Source: Fictibacillus phosphorivorans
GTDB lineage: Bacteria; Bacillota; Bacilli; Bacillales; Fictibacillaceae
Direction: 5' to 3'
NCBI RefSeq assembly: GCF_001619875.1
Contig: NZ_LRFC01000001.1
Span: 372,001 to 436,000, forward strand
Length of the DNA stretch: 64,000 nt
Below are positions 24,141 to 33,200 of the stretch, one piece after another. The position numbers were made by a program, and so were the translations under genes. Numbering within the stretch: the first letter of the stretch is position 1; every line of letters begins with the position of its first letter. A model generated the notes under the pieces. The model searched no databases and was not told the origin of the DNA. It saw nothing but the letters and a program-made list of their open reading frames with translations.

Positions 24141-25205
24141 TTATTCGTCGTCAACTTCTCCAGAACGGTTCGTTTGTTGTGGCAGTGTATCCCAAAAACT
24201 TGCATCGACTGTGTCGATTGAGTCATCCGCAATCGCACGTACAGCTGCATCCAGCGTGACGATCGTTTGCTTGATCAAATAGCCGTTGCTCTTTTGCCCA
24301 AGCGCATAGTCTTCACGGTAGTGATCAGACATTCCGCGCATTTCAAAAAGGAGAGTGGAGATGTCGTAACGGATAGCAGCACCATTACGTCCAATGTTTG
24401 CGCCAGATCCGCCATCATATTTACCAATGTGTCCCCAGCCTGTGTTATGAATTGCATTGAACACTACTGCGCCAAGGCGTTTTGACTTTTCAACTACTTC
24501 CGGCTTCACGTTTGCATTTGTTGGATACAGCATAGAACCAGAAACAAGCTTTCCGTCCGTCTCACTTAACGTTCCCTGGTGGTGAAGATCAATCATGTAA
24601 TCAATGTTATACTTCGCAAGCACATTTTCATGAAGGACACGAGCTTCTGGTTCCATTTCACTCGTTGGTTTATCATGTTCACGATTTAAGTCGATCTCAT
24701 TCGCATTATAGCGAGTAAGGTGGCGGTCACCGTCAGCTAAGTAATCTTCAAGTGAGAAATTAACATCTCCCATTGCTCCATCAGCGTTCAGCATCGGAAT
24801 AACAAGCACGTTTACGTTTTCCAACAGACCTTTGGTTTTATTTGTGCCAAGATGCTTCATAAATTCCAAAGCACCTTCCGTTGTCAGTTGTTCGTTTCCA
24901 TGCTGCTGAGTCAAAAATAAAATGGTAGGGTTACTCGGATTTGATATGTACTTTGCCATGTAAATGTCTCGACCTTTTACGGTTTGACCAATCACTTCAA
25001 GTTTCATAGCATCTTGCTTGGCATCTAATGTTTTTAAAGTATCAACAAGCTCTTCATACGTATGTAGGATGGAAGTTTGAATGGATCCATTTCCTGCGCC
25101 AGGACCATTACCGACAGCATGTGCAGGTAAAGATACCGAAGTTAAAGCGCCAAAAGCCATTAGACCAGACAAGGTAACAGTCAGAACTTTCTTTTTCATT
25201 TTCAA
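24141..25205 (-). CDS. Secreted M14 family zinc carboxypeptidase
   Basis: A 354-residue exported protein: signal peptide to about residue 30 (SLPAHA), then an M14 domain. Zinc ligands are His102 and Glu105 (QQHGNEQ) and His208 (IDLHHQG); the catalytic Glu is Glu288 in LLFEMRGMS, and NEIDLNREHDKP is the substrate-binding Asn-Arg loop. M14 enzymes remove C-terminal residues from proteins or wall peptides. TTG start seven bases after GGAGG; the ATG two codons on is also possible. Single gene with its own terminator. Confidence 0.9.
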   Translation of the reverse strand: MKMKKKVLTVTLSGLMAFGALTSVSLPAHAVGNGPGAGNGSIQTSILHTYEELVDTLKTLDAKQDAMKLEVIGQTVKGRDIYMAKYISNPSNPTILFLTQQHGNEQLTTEGALEFMKHLGTNKTKGLLENVNVLVIPMLNADGAMGDVNFSLEDYLADGDRHLTRYNANEIDLNREHDKPTSEMEPEARVLHENVLAKYNIDYMIDLHHQGTLSETDGKLVSGSMLYPTNANVKPEVVEKSKRLGAVVFNAIHNTGWGHIGKYDGGSGANIGRNGAAIRYDISTLLFEMRGMSDHYREDYALGQKSNGYLIKQTIVTLDAAVRAIADDSIDTVDASFWDTLPQQTNRSGEVDDE

Positions 25206-25382
25206 AGGTACGCCTCCCGTATTTTGAATATTTCAAAAGATTTCTACTATTAAAGTGTACCGTACGCCTGACAGCTTTTTAATAGAGGGGACTACCCATT
25301 TTTAAGAAGGTGAATGGGGAGAAAGTTATGGAAATTTGACGAAGAAAGAAGGTAATTAGTAGGAAGTGTTCTTTTTTGTCCA

Positions 25383-25408
25383 TAAAAAGAGGAGACTCCT
25401 TATCTCCC
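25383..25408 (-). terminator. Terminator of the YdcZ-Crp-YdcZ operon
   Basis: On the minus strand GGAGA-TAAGGAG-TCTCC is followed by TCTTTTTATGG; it overlaps the last bases of the coding region. Confidence 0.6.
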
Positions 25409-25900
25409 CGCTGTTTGTTGTTTCATATGTGTTTTCACTTTCCGAACTTCTCGTTTTTCCTTAGAAACCCCGCCAAACTTAAACACAATGACACCGCCGA
25501 TGATCACGAGCACACCAGCTAGCTGCTGTGCGGTAAAGGGGATTTTTTCTAAACCGAACCAGCCTGCTGAATCCCATAATAATGCCGATCCGAGCTGTGA
25601 AGTCAAAACGATGGAAATAGCAAACGTCGGACCGAGCAACTTTGTTCCTTGCACCAAGCAGACAACAACTCCTACACCAATCAACCCGCTGAACCAAAAC
25701 CATGTTTTCATGTTGTGAAGAGCAAAAAGCTCTGTTCCTTCAAAAACAAGCCCAAGCGTCATAGATGCAAGAAACCCTAGGCCCAACACCAATGCAGTGG
25801 TTGACCATGTTCCTGCATGATCGTTAACCCGTGTATTGAAAATGTTTTGCAGACCAACGAGTAAGCCGGCAATAACCGCAAAGAATAACCCTAAAAGCAT
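25400..25900 (-). CDS. DMT-type small transporter, YdcZ family (PF04657)
   Basis: A 166-residue membrane protein of five helices, half the size of EamA transporters. VGLQNIFNTRVNDHAGTW at the start and LTSQLGSALLWDSAGWFG in the second half are family hallmarks. The ATG at 25900 follows AGAGGG by nine bases; an ATG at 25909 abuts that site. It sits downstream of a Crp-like regulator and a second YdcZ gene, suggesting a heteromeric transporter. Substrate unknown. Confidence 0.85.
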   Translation of the reverse strand: MLLGLFFAVIAGLLVGLQNIFNTRVNDHAGTWSTTALVLGLGFLASMTLGLVFEGTELFALHNMKTWFWFSGLIGVGVVVCLVQGTKLLGPTFAISIVLTSQLGSALLWDSAGWFGLEKIPFTAQQLAGVLVIIGGVIVFKFGGVSKEKREVRKVKTHMKQQTAGR

Positions 25901-25915
25901 GACTAACATCCCTCT

Positions 25916-26617
25916 CTATTCGTAAATATTTCTATGGTTGGCAAGCTTGCTTAAGCCGTCCCGATTCTTTACAACGATAAAACCTTTGTGCCGTTCTACC
26001 AATCCCTCTGATGAAAGGTGCTGAATGACGCGGTTCAAATGCCGGTAGCTCGTTCCGATCAAGTTTGCCGCATCCATTAAATGACTCGTGCTCAGCTTCC
26101 CGCTATAAAGAGCATCTGACTCATCAAAGCAAACAGATAACAGATAGCTCGCAAAACGCACTTCAACGGGGTAAAGCAAGTTAAAGCTCAATGAACTGGA
26201 TTTCACGTAAAACTTTTCTGTGATCATTTTTAATAAAAATTTCAAAAACGGTGTGTGGTCGCTTGCGAATTTCTTTAACCAGCGGTGGTGTATCGCGATC
26301 ATATGAACCTCGGAGACCGCTTCAACCGTGTTGATAAAATCCGTAACCTTTACATATTCAATATCGCCAACAACATCAAGCGGTGTTTTAAACGATAGAA
26401 TAAGCGTCTTGCCTTCTGGTGAGGTGTTGAAAATTTTCAGCTTGCCTTTCACTAGCAGAAACAAATTTTCATAAGGATCGCCCTGGGAACAGATCAGCTC
26501 ACCATGATCATAGCGATAAAGTGTCAAATAAGGCAAAAGTTCCTTATTTAACATAGGCTCAATTTCGTATGTCTGGATATAATGCTCAAGCAGATCTGGA
26601 TCATGCAGCTCTTTCAT
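25916..26617 (-). CDS. Crp/Fnr family transcriptional regulator (YeiL-like)
   Basis: A 233-residue regulator with an N-terminal cyclic-nucleotide-binding type domain (about residues 30-120; ICSQGDPYENLFLLVKGKLKIF) and a C-terminal winged helix (about 165-225; HLMDAANLIGTSYRHLNRVIQHLSSEGLVE). The binding pocket lacks the canonical cAMP-contact RxS set, as in many firmicute members, and no Fe-S cysteine cluster is present. It lies between two YdcZ genes and likely controls them, including by autoregulation. Confidence 0.88.
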   Translation of the reverse strand: MKELHDPDLLEHYIQTYEIEPMLNKELLPYLTLYRYDHGELICSQGDPYENLFLLVKGKLKIFNTSPEGKTLILSFKTPLDVVGDIEYVKVTDFINTVEAVSEVHMIAIHHRWLKKFASDHTPFLKFLLKMITEKFYVKSSSLSFNLLYPVEVRFASYLLSVCFDESDALYSGKLSTSHLMDAANLIGTSYRHLNRVIQHLSSEGLVERHKGFIVVKNRDGLSKLANHRNIYE

Positions 26618-26644
26618 TTATCACTTCACCTCAATTCTTACTAC

Positions 26645-27070
26645 CTAAAATTTTAATATGACAACACCAGCAATCATCATTGCGATTCCGATAAATTGAG
26701 GAAGCTTCATTTCTTTCTTCATCACACCGAACCAGCCTTTGCCATCGATCAAAAAGGTGATCGAAAGCTGCGAGATCAATATGACAGCAATCGTTAACGT
26801 GACACCAATAGAATGGATGCCATAAATATTACCGTAAATGACAACAGCCGCAAATGATCCGCCCGTCAAATAGATCGGACGCACTTGTTTAAATTGTTTC
26901 CACTTTTTATCTTTTACGATCAACACGATCAAAAGAGCTGCGATGAAACCAGTCAATTGCGTAATGGTAGCCGCTTGCCAGGAACCAATGTCTTGACTGA
27001 TCCGTGCGTTCGCAACACCTTGTAAGGTAATAAACGTTCCTGCCAAAAACGCGAACAGAATTCCTTTCAT
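26645..27070 (-). CDS. DMT-type small transporter, YdcZ family (second copy)
   Basis: A 141-residue five-helix membrane protein. AGTFITLQGVANARISQDIGSW and LISQLSITFLIDGKGWFG align with the matching regions of the YdcZ protein encoded at 25400, so the two are paralogues. The ATG at 27070 is supported by GGGAAGTGATGAC just upstream; an earlier in-frame start at 27091 would add seven polar residues. First gene of the YdcZ-Crp-YdcZ operon, with 27 bases to the regulator gene. Confidence 0.85.
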   Translation of the reverse strand: MKGILFAFLAGTFITLQGVANARISQDIGSWQAATITQLTGFIAALLIVLIVKDKKWKQFKQVRPIYLTGGSFAAVVIYGNIYGIHSIGVTLTIAVILISQLSITFLIDGKGWFGVMKKEMKLPQFIGIAMMIAGVVILKF

Positions 27071-27279
27071 GTCATCACTTCCCAACGTCAAATTCTATAT
27101 TTATTAAAGAATAAGTGAAGAGAGGTTGGGAAGGACATATGTCCCAGATGGAAAATTATTTATATAAATGTTAGAAGGATGATAGTTTCATGATGAATGC
27201 GTGCTTTTTCTTCCCACATTCCATATTTTGCGTTAAAATAAAAAACTGCACGAAAATCTCTATGAAAGAGGTAAATGCC

Positions 27280-28191
27280 ATGAAACGCCTACAATCATTT
27301 TCAAACAAAAATAAAAACCAAAATCAAGATCCTCAAAGTATCGACGAAATTAAAAACCGTGAAAGCTGGTTAAAGATTATCATTATTGGAGCATTTGCAT
27401 TATTACTTTTTTATAAAATCGCAACTGCACCATTTGTTTTCCGCTTTTCCGATTTTATATCCGTATTTTGCTCACTGTTCGCGATCGCCCTTTCACTCAT
27501 CTATTTTAGCAAGATCAACAAGCTGGAGAAGATGATTGAGTTGCATATGTCTAAAACGGTTGTCACTGCAGAGCCGCCGCAACCCGTATCTGTAGAGGAA
27601 ACAAAAGCCGTTGAACCTGTTGAACAACTTGAGCTTTTTGAAGAAGAAAAAGTGGAGAAGCCTGCAGCTATTGTGGACGAGGCAGAAGATGTGGTAGAGG
27701 AAGCAGAAGAACCGGAAGAAGAAGTGGTCTCAGAAGAAATCTGGGAAACACAGCGCATAAAAGAAGAAGAGCTGGCGAAGATCGAGATGGATAAAACGCA
27801 GATCTACAACGAGCTTTTCACACGAGCACAATTAAGCAACGAAGAGATGAAGTATTTTAACGAAAGAATTAGAGAAAAAGAAACGGAAAGTTTCAATACG
27901 AAACAAGAATTGAACCAATTCAAAGATCGCATACAAAATGTGTTCAAAAAAACGCCGCAGTTGTTCCAAAAGCGCGATTCCAGAATTGAAGGAATCGTCC
28001 GTATGATGAACCCGATCACGCTCAAAAACGCATCACTCGAAGACCTGAACCAACGTATGGACCAAGTGATCGACATCATACCGGAAGAAACACTCGACTC
28101 GTTAGTGAAAGACGGTTATTTAGATAATCAATATCATCTGACGCGTTCTGGTTATCGTGAATTCATGCATGTAAGTAAAACTTTTCAATAA
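27280..28191 (+). CDS. Uncharacterised membrane protein with acidic and coiled-coil regions
   Basis: A 303-residue protein: a basic, Gln/Asn-rich start, two helices at about residues 31-50 (WLKIIIIGAFALLLFYKIA) and 57-78, a long acidic stretch (residues about 105-155, dense in Glu/Val/Pro), and a charged coiled-coil C-terminal domain ending GYREFMHVSKTFQ. The ATG at 27280 has AAGAGG about nine bases upstream. No family recognised. The plan suggests a cytoplasmic domain tethered to the membrane. Confidence 0.7.
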   Translation: MKRLQSFSNKNKNQNQDPQSIDEIKNRESWLKIIIIGAFALLLFYKIATAPFVFRFSDFISVFCSLFAIALSLIYFSKINKLEKMIELHMSKTVVTAEPPQPVSVEETKAVEPVEQLELFEEEKVEKPAAIVDEAEDVVEEAEEPEEEVVSEEIWETQRIKEEELAKIEMDKTQIYNELFTRAQLSNEEMKYFNERIREKETESFNTKQELNQFKDRIQNVFKKTPQLFQKRDSRIEGIVRMMNPITLKNASLEDLNQRMDQVIDIIPEETLDSLVKDGYLDNQYHLTRSGYREFMHVSKTFQ

Positions 28192-28200
28192 AATAATGAG

Positions 28201-28238
28201 AAAAGGGTGTGCCTGAAGATAGAGGCACACCTTTTTTT
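28201..28238 (+). terminator. Terminator after the 27280 gene
   Basis: GGGTGTGCCT and AGGCACACC pair over an eight-base loop and run into TTTTTTT. Confidence 0.9.
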
Positions 28239-28274
28239 GATGTGCATGTCCATTTGAAGTGTACAAAAAATGAA

Positions 28275-28295
28275 GTGTTCGTATGGAACGAACAC
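28275..28295. other. Hairpin GTGTTCGT-ATGGA-ACGAACAC
   Basis: A perfect 8-bp stem without a T tract, in the gap between two convergent genes. It may be an operator or an RNA structure; nothing else supports a role. Confidence 0.35.
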
Positions 28296-28422
28296 CACTA
28301 AATAATGACGAGGTAATTCCATTTTTATAAGAGGTAATGCTCAATAAATCCGTGTATAACTTTCATAATTACGTATATAAAAATTTTTATCCGTTTTTCG
28401 ACATAGTGCGTTAGATTACCCG

Positions 28423-28464
28423 CAAAAAAAGACTCATGAAAGTCCAATTAGCTTCACGAGTCTT
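28423..28464 (-). terminator. Terminator of the SleB-like gene
   Basis: AAGACTC-a-TGAA and TTCA-c-GAGTCTT pair with one mismatch; on the minus strand seven T follow. Confidence 0.85.
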
Positions 28465-28476
28465 AAATATCCCACT

Positions 28477-29097
28477 TTATTTTGCAAACAGATGATTTCC
28501 GATCTTCTTAACAGACGTTCTTGAGAAAATCCAGGTGTTTGTTGCCAGTTGGGGATTATAGTAATAAACCGACCCGTATGTTGGATCCCATCCTTTTATG
28601 GCATCCATCACAGCACGATAGGCATAGCTGTTCGGCTGTAAGTCATACTGACCGTCATGAACGGCAGTAAAGGCATTTGTTTGATGAATGACATTTCTTA
28701 TTTGGTTCGGAAAGGCTGGATCATCCAAACGATTTAAGATAACAGCAGCTACCGCGACTTTGCCTATGTAGGATTCCCCTCTTGCTTCACCATGTACAAC
28801 ACGGGCCATCTGTTCGATGTCGTTTAGCATCAAAAAAGTGGCAGGCCCCGCTACACCATCAGAGGCAAGGTTCGTTTTGTACTGAAAATCGGCAACCGCT
28901 CGTTTTGTAATGGGGCCATAATACCCTGTAACGGGTCCGTAGAAAAAACCCATTTTCTTTAGCTTTTGTTGCAGGGCGGAAACCTCAGATCCCTGATTTC
29001 CAGTCGTTAAAAGGCCGTGTGCATGAACGTTTGTTGGAAGTAATAAAGTACCGACAACAACAAAATAGAGTAAACATCTGTTCATTATATCTCTCAT
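28477..29097 (-). CDS. SleB-like spore cortex-lytic enzyme (cell wall hydrolase)
   Basis: A 206-residue exported protein. A signal peptide (LLYFVVVGTLLLPTNVHA) is followed by a PG_binding_1 domain (NQGSEVSALQQKLKKMGFF, residues about 35-95) and a Hydrolase_2 domain (PF07486), where ARVVHGEARGES carries the catalytic Glu. This is the SleB layout, a muramic-lactam-specific transglycosylase of the spore cortex, but shorter than the roughly 300 residues of B. subtilis SleB, mainly in the linker. No ypeB partner follows; SleB normally depends on YpeB. The ATG at 29097 lies six bases after GGAG. Confidence 0.85.
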   Translation of the reverse strand: MRDIMNRCLLYFVVVGTLLLPTNVHAHGLLTTGNQGSEVSALQQKLKKMGFFYGPVTGYYGPITKRAVADFQYKTNLASDGVAGPATFLMLNDIEQMARVVHGEARGESYIGKVAVAAVILNRLDDPAFPNQIRNVIHQTNAFTAVHDGQYDLQPNSYAYRAVMDAIKGWDPTYGSVYYYNPQLATNTWIFSRTSVKKIGNHLFAK

Positions 29098-29154
29098 CAC
29101 TAACTCCTCTCACATCATGATTTCTATATATTATCAATAAAGGGTGATTTAGAC

Positions 29155-29214
29155 ATGAAGCGCATGCTCTATCTTTATAGAATCAAGTTTTACATCGAAA
29201 GTATGAAGTTTTGA
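29155..29214 (+). CDS. Possible 19-residue peptide
   Basis: A short frame encoding MKRMLYLYRIKFYIESMKF follows AAAGGGTGATTTAGAC with good spacing. It is basic and aromatic. Nothing else supports it; it could be chance. Confidence 0.25.
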   Translation: MKRMLYLYRIKFYIESMKF

Positions 29215-29316
29215 CAATTTACGATACAAAACTACCAACTATTTTGAAATAGGGTTTCATTGAAATAGAACGGGGGAAATAACAAGTTTGTTTCTATACG
29301 AATCGAAGTCAGCAAG

Positions 29317-29360
29317 TAAAAAAAACAAACCTACCCAACCACATCGGTTAAACAGATTTT
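29317..29360 (-). terminator. Terminator of the lipase-family gene
   Basis: On the minus strand AAATCTGTTTAACC-GATGT-GGTTGGGTAGGTTT pairs along 14 positions with several G-T wobbles, then TTTTTTTT follows. Confidence 0.75.
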
Positions 29361-29361
29361 G

Positions 29362-30147
29362 TTATTCACATACCGAAGTGTCCGGGCAGAACCCTGGATA
29401 TTTCGAGCATAGTTCTTTGTAGGCTGTTGGGTATTGTTTGCTTAGAAAATCAATATAACAGAGAATTCTGTGGTTTTGGATAAAACGATTATTTTTAAAG
29501 TTCAATTGAAATTCTTGTCCAATCGGAAGGTTCAAAAGGGGCTTTTTCTTAAAAAAGAGAGGAGTCATACAGTTGGAGATGGCATCATGAACATTGACAA
29601 TGCGAATGCTGTTTTTAACTTCTTCATAGAACTTTTTAGTGAATGCTTCATCAGCAATTGGTAAGCTTGCAAAACTATAGAGAATCGGATTCTTAAAAGG
29701 CGTGTTCACTGCAGCATCAAGCGTGAAAAGTGCAGCAATGCCGCCGCCAAGGCTATGGCCGGTAACAATCAGTTTCTTTTCTTTTGTATAAAGTTTTTTG
29801 ATTTCCTGTAAAAGAGAATCTCTAAAAGATTCATAGATACGGGTAATTCCGCGGTGGGTCTTCCCACTACTTTTAACATAGAGGTAAGGTGTTAAGATAA
29901 CATCCAAATAAGAACTCACATTATCCATGGTTTTCGTTCCCCGAAAGGCTACCACCACTGAATCCTTTGAATTTGCAATAAAACCGAACGTCTCACCTGA
30001 ACGAGAAGTAATCACATGCTGTAATTGAAAATGGGGAGGCAGCATAAAAGCGCTCGAATCGTAAACCATATACGCCTGAAAAGTCATCACAGCGAGAAAG
30101 AGAGCGAGTTTCTCGTCAAAAGGAAATACTTCTTTATTTGTTTTCAC
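29362..30147 (-). CDS. Class 3 lipase family protein
   Basis: A 261-residue protein of the lipase_3 family (PF01764). The nucleophile elbow GHSLGG places Ser132, VVVAFRGT is the conserved strand before the lid, and IRIVNVHDAISNC includes the Asp. No signal peptide is evident. The GTG at 30147 follows GGAGTGATCT with about eight bases; an earlier GTG in frame lies upstream of that site. The substrate may be a triacylglycerol or other ester. Cysteines cluster at the C terminus (CSKYPGFCPDTSVC). Confidence 0.85.
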   Translation of the reverse strand: MKTNKEVFPFDEKLALFLAVMTFQAYMVYDSSAFMLPPHFQLQHVITSRSGETFGFIANSKDSVVVAFRGTKTMDNVSSYLDVILTPYLYVKSSGKTHRGITRIYESFRDSLLQEIKKLYTKEKKLIVTGHSLGGGIAALFTLDAAVNTPFKNPILYSFASLPIADEAFTKKFYEEVKNSIRIVNVHDAISNCMTPLFFKKKPLLNLPIGQEFQLNFKNNRFIQNHRILCYIDFLSKQYPTAYKELCSKYPGFCPDTSVCE

Positions 30148-30334
30148 ACAGATCACTCCTTGATTCACCGATTTAATAGTATATGAGGGACCATGTGGAC
30201 AAGTATAGACAAGTATACTATTGGGATGGACCCATTTTGCAGGTGATGAGAGGATAGCTGTTTAGCAAGCAGGGGAAATGGTTACATAATAGAAGTATGT
30301 ACGTTTGTCATGATTAAAGAGAGGACGTTTTTCC

Positions 30335-31084
30335 ATGCTAACGAAAACAATGCTTAGTTTAATTTTTGTAATAGGGTTTGCACTCGTACATTTAAGCTCG
30401 AAGTACATCAGCTTTATGAGTGATTCTCTGCGCAGCAAGTTCCTCTCGTTTGCTGGAGGTGTTGCGGTTTCTTATGTATTTCTGCATCTGATCCCAGATC
30501 TCACTCATTACCAGGAAAAAGTTGAACCATCGCTCGATAATGGCGTTGGTAAGTATATTGAGGATCATATTTATATGATTGCAATGTTCGGACTCGCACT
30601 ATTTTATGGACTTGAACGAATGGTGAAGAAATCAAAAAAGAAGCGGAGCGGCAGCTCGAACTCTGAAGATGCCTCGGCTTCAAGCGGGGTTTTTTGGATT
30701 CATACCGCGTCCTTTTTTGTTTATAATGCCGTAATCGGTTACTTGCTCATAAGAGAAGAGTTTGAAACAAAATGGGGGATGTTCTTCTTTTTTACCGCGC
30801 TTAGCATCCACTTTGTCGCAAACGACTGGGGTCTTAGGAAAGACCACAAACATACATATGACAAATACGGAAGAGTTCTTCTGACTATTGCAATCCTGTT
30901 AGGCTGGGGAATCGGTGTACTAACCGCTGTTCATGACGTGGTTCTCTCCGTTCTTGTTGCCCTGCTTGCGGGAGGAATCATACTAAACGTATTAAAAGAA
31001 GAGCTGCCTGAGGATCAGGAAAGCAGTTTTCTTGCCTTTTGCACAGGTTTAGCAGGTTATTCGGTTTTAATGATGATGGTATAA
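30335..31084 (+). CDS. Multi-pass membrane protein, distantly ZIP-like
   Basis: A 249-residue protein with about eight helices. FLHLIPDL in helix 2, HFVANDWGLRKDH in the middle and LKEELPE near the end resemble the His/Glu motifs of ZIP metal transporters, and a charged Ser-rich loop (residues about 93-115) sits where ZIP proteins carry their variable loop. The similarity is weak, so metal transport is only a hypothesis. It converges on a drug exporter and shares its terminator. Confidence 0.65.
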   Translation: MLTKTMLSLIFVIGFALVHLSSKYISFMSDSLRSKFLSFAGGVAVSYVFLHLIPDLTHYQEKVEPSLDNGVGKYIEDHIYMIAMFGLALFYGLERMVKKSKKKRSGSSNSEDASASSGVFWIHTASFFVYNAVIGYLLIREEFETKWGMFFFFTALSIHFVANDWGLRKDHKHTYDKYGRVLLTIAILLGWGIGVLTAVHDVVLSVLVALLAGGIILNVLKEELPEDQESSFLAFCTGLAGYSVLMMMV

Positions 31085-31097
31085 CATGCTAATAAAA

Positions 31098-31136
31098 AGA
31101 GAGCCGTTCATTTAGGTTGAACGGCTCTCTTCGTGT
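31098..31136. terminator. Bidirectional terminator
   Basis: AGAGAGCCGTTCA (31098-31110) and TGAACGGCTCTCT (31118-31130) pair perfectly over TTTAGGT. It overlaps the last bases of the reverse exporter gene. Confidence 0.9.
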
Positions 31137-32595
31137 TTTTTGCAGATTGCTCTTTTGACGGTTCTCGAAACTTTATAAGAAGGAGTGAGACGCCTATCCC
31201 GATAATAGTCAGCACGAGCATCACGCCGTAAATGGCATGTATGCCTGATGCCACGATTTCTTGCAGTTTCGCTAATTGACCGGTCGGCAATTCGCCTCCA
31301 TGCTCAAAGGAAGCATTCAAATCAAGGTCTTGTCCAGTACTCTCAAGCTTTGAAAGAGTAATCAAGTTAAAAATAGTGCCGAAAACAGCTGAACCCAGGG
31401 TTTGGCTAAACGTATTTGTGAACGTGTTGGACGCAACAGCCACTCCGCGTTTATTTGATGGAACCGATGCTTGAATGATTAACATGTAGATTGGAGTAAT
31501 GAGCCCCATCCCAAGTCCTAAAACACCTGAAGCCACATAGATCAAGAACGTTGGTGAATGCGCATCTAATAAGTAGAAAAGGAGTGAAGCGGCACTTACT
31601 ACGCTGATGCCGAGTGTAATAATCCAATTATCTTTCAACCGGCCCACAAGATTCCCTGCAACAAGTGAACCTAACGTCCACATAACAGGAAGCGGCATCA
31701 GCACGAATCCCGCTTGTGTGGCCGTTTTCCCCATCACTCCTTGACTCCAGATCGGCAAGTATATCGTGATGCAAATAACAACTGCGCCAGAAATAAGCGT
31801 TAGGGAATTGACGATCAACACACTTTTATTAGAAAAAAGATTAAGCGGAATAAGTGGCTCAGGTGACTTTTTCTCGATTAAGACGAACCCAACATAAAGA
31901 AGAGCGGAAATAACGAAAAGCCCGATAATGAGCGGATTACCCCATTCTTGAGTCTGACTGCCTGTTAAGAGTGCGTACAAAAAGGCGATCGTCGCAAGGG
32001 AGAAGGTAACAGCTCCCCAGTAATCAATGTGCGGTTTTCCTTTTGAAAGATTTTCTTTATAGTTGGCGGCCAGCATGAAAAAGGCCACAAGACCAAACGG
32101 AATATTTAAGAAAAAGATATAACGCCACGACAACGTATCAACAAGAAAACCACCTGCTAGTGGACCGAGCACCCCTGCAACACCCCAGACAGCAGAAATC
32201 CAGCCTTGTGCTTTTGCGCGTTCTTTCGCTTCAGAATACAGATCCCCAATAATGGTCATCGTGATCGGCATAACAGCACCAGCGCCAAGACCTTGAATCG
32301 CCCGATAGAGGATAAGCTGCTCCATCGACATCGCAATTCCGCATAAAGCAGATCCTGCTAAGAATAAAATAATACCGGCAAGAATGACTTTTTTTCGGCC
32401 AAACAAGTCAGCGAGTTTTCCGTAGATCGGTGTGGAAACCGCAGTCGCCAGCATATAGACCGCATACACCCAGCTCACGAGCTCGATGCCAGACAAGTCG
32501 CTCGTAATTCGTGGAACGGCCGTACTCACAATGGTTCCTTCCATCGCGGCAAGAACGGTCACGAGCAATAAAGCGGTCATGATTTGTTTTCTCAT
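31108..32595 (-). CDS. MFS drug exporter, DHA2 family (EmrB/QacA type)
   Basis: A 495-residue protein with 14 helices. Motif A appears as GKLADLFGRKKV and motif C as GVAGVLGPLAGGF, typical of proton-coupled drug antiporters; ALLLVTVLAAMEGTIVSTAVPRI is the DHA2 N terminus (D1-like LDxTIVN in altered form with E). The ATG at 32595 follows GAGGAGG; an ATG seven codons upstream would span that site. It exports hydrophobic or cationic toxic compounds; the range is unknown. The only regulator candidate nearby would be an unlinked one. Confidence 0.9.
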   Translation of the reverse strand: MRKQIMTALLLVTVLAAMEGTIVSTAVPRITSDLSGIELVSWVYAVYMLATAVSTPIYGKLADLFGRKKVILAGIILFLAGSALCGIAMSMEQLILYRAIQGLGAGAVMPITMTIIGDLYSEAKERAKAQGWISAVWGVAGVLGPLAGGFLVDTLSWRYIFFLNIPFGLVAFFMLAANYKENLSKGKPHIDYWGAVTFSLATIAFLYALLTGSQTQEWGNPLIIGLFVISALLYVGFVLIEKKSPEPLIPLNLFSNKSVLIVNSLTLISGAVVICITIYLPIWSQGVMGKTATQAGFVLMPLPVMWTLGSLVAGNLVGRLKDNWIITLGISVVSAASLLFYLLDAHSPTFLIYVASGVLGLGMGLITPIYMLIIQASVPSNKRGVAVASNTFTNTFSQTLGSAVFGTIFNLITLSKLESTGQDLDLNASFEHGGELPTGQLAKLQEIVASGIHAIYGVMLVLTIIGIGVSLLLIKFREPSKEQSAKNTKRAVQPK

Positions 32596-32729
32596 ATAAG
32601 TCCTCCTCAACAGCAAAAGTACATCATATAGTTCATAAAGTTAAATAAGTAGTAAACCCAAGAAAATAGTTTATCACGTTGATGAGGGATAAGCCATATT
32701 TACGAACCATCTAAAGCCATTTTGGTGAT

Positions 32730-32850
32730 TGGACAGACTACATGTGAGTTTGGACAGATTATTGCATCAACTGGACAGATTATGGTGAAGATTGGACAAA
32801 TTAGGAGAGGAATCGGACAATTTATGAGTTGAATCCAACAGATTCGCCCC
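32730..32850. repeat. Phased intergenic repeat array 4 (21-bp period, six copies)
   Basis: Copies of TGGACAG(A)TTAT begin at 32730, 32751, 32772, 32793, 32814 and 32835, exactly every 21 bases, becoming more divergent to the right (CGGACAA, CCAACAG). It lies in the 358-base gap 32596-32953 between divergent genes; no gene is present there. Confidence 0.88.
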
Positions 32851-32953
32851 TTTCCATATCGGTTTATACGTCAGGCTGAAGGAAACGAGAGTAAGAATGG
32901 TGAACAAGTTTAGGATATCGTTTTCATAAACATTGATTGAGAAGAGGTATCGT

Positions 32954-33193
32954 GTGAAAAAGTTAATAATCGGCAGCGTTTTCTTCATTTCCAGTATCGT
33001 ATTGTTTGGCATGACACTTATATCAGCATCCGTCTATTCACTTTACTTAACAGCACCAGATATCGGAGGATACGAAACAAATCTTGGATTATTCGGAACA
33101 GCATTAAAAGAAGTGGGGATTGCTCCACTAAGCATGAGTTTGGTCTTGCTAGTTGCTGGCATTTACCTTTTTATAAAATCAGAATCGAGGTGA
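32954..33193 (+). CDS. Small two-helix membrane protein
   Basis: A 79-residue protein with helices at about residues 2-26 (IIGSVFFISSIVLFGMTLI) and 58-76 (PLSMSLVLLVAGIYLFI), joined by a polar outer loop. The GTG at 32954 follows GAAGAGG; the upstream ATG at 32933 precedes that site. Eight bases separate it from the next gene, so the two form an operon. Function unknown. Confidence 0.72.
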   Translation: MKKLIIGSVFFISSIVLFGMTLISASVYSLYLTAPDIGGYETNLGLFGTALKEVGIAPLSMSLVLLVAGIYLFIKSESR

Positions 33194-33200
33194 ATGGAGG

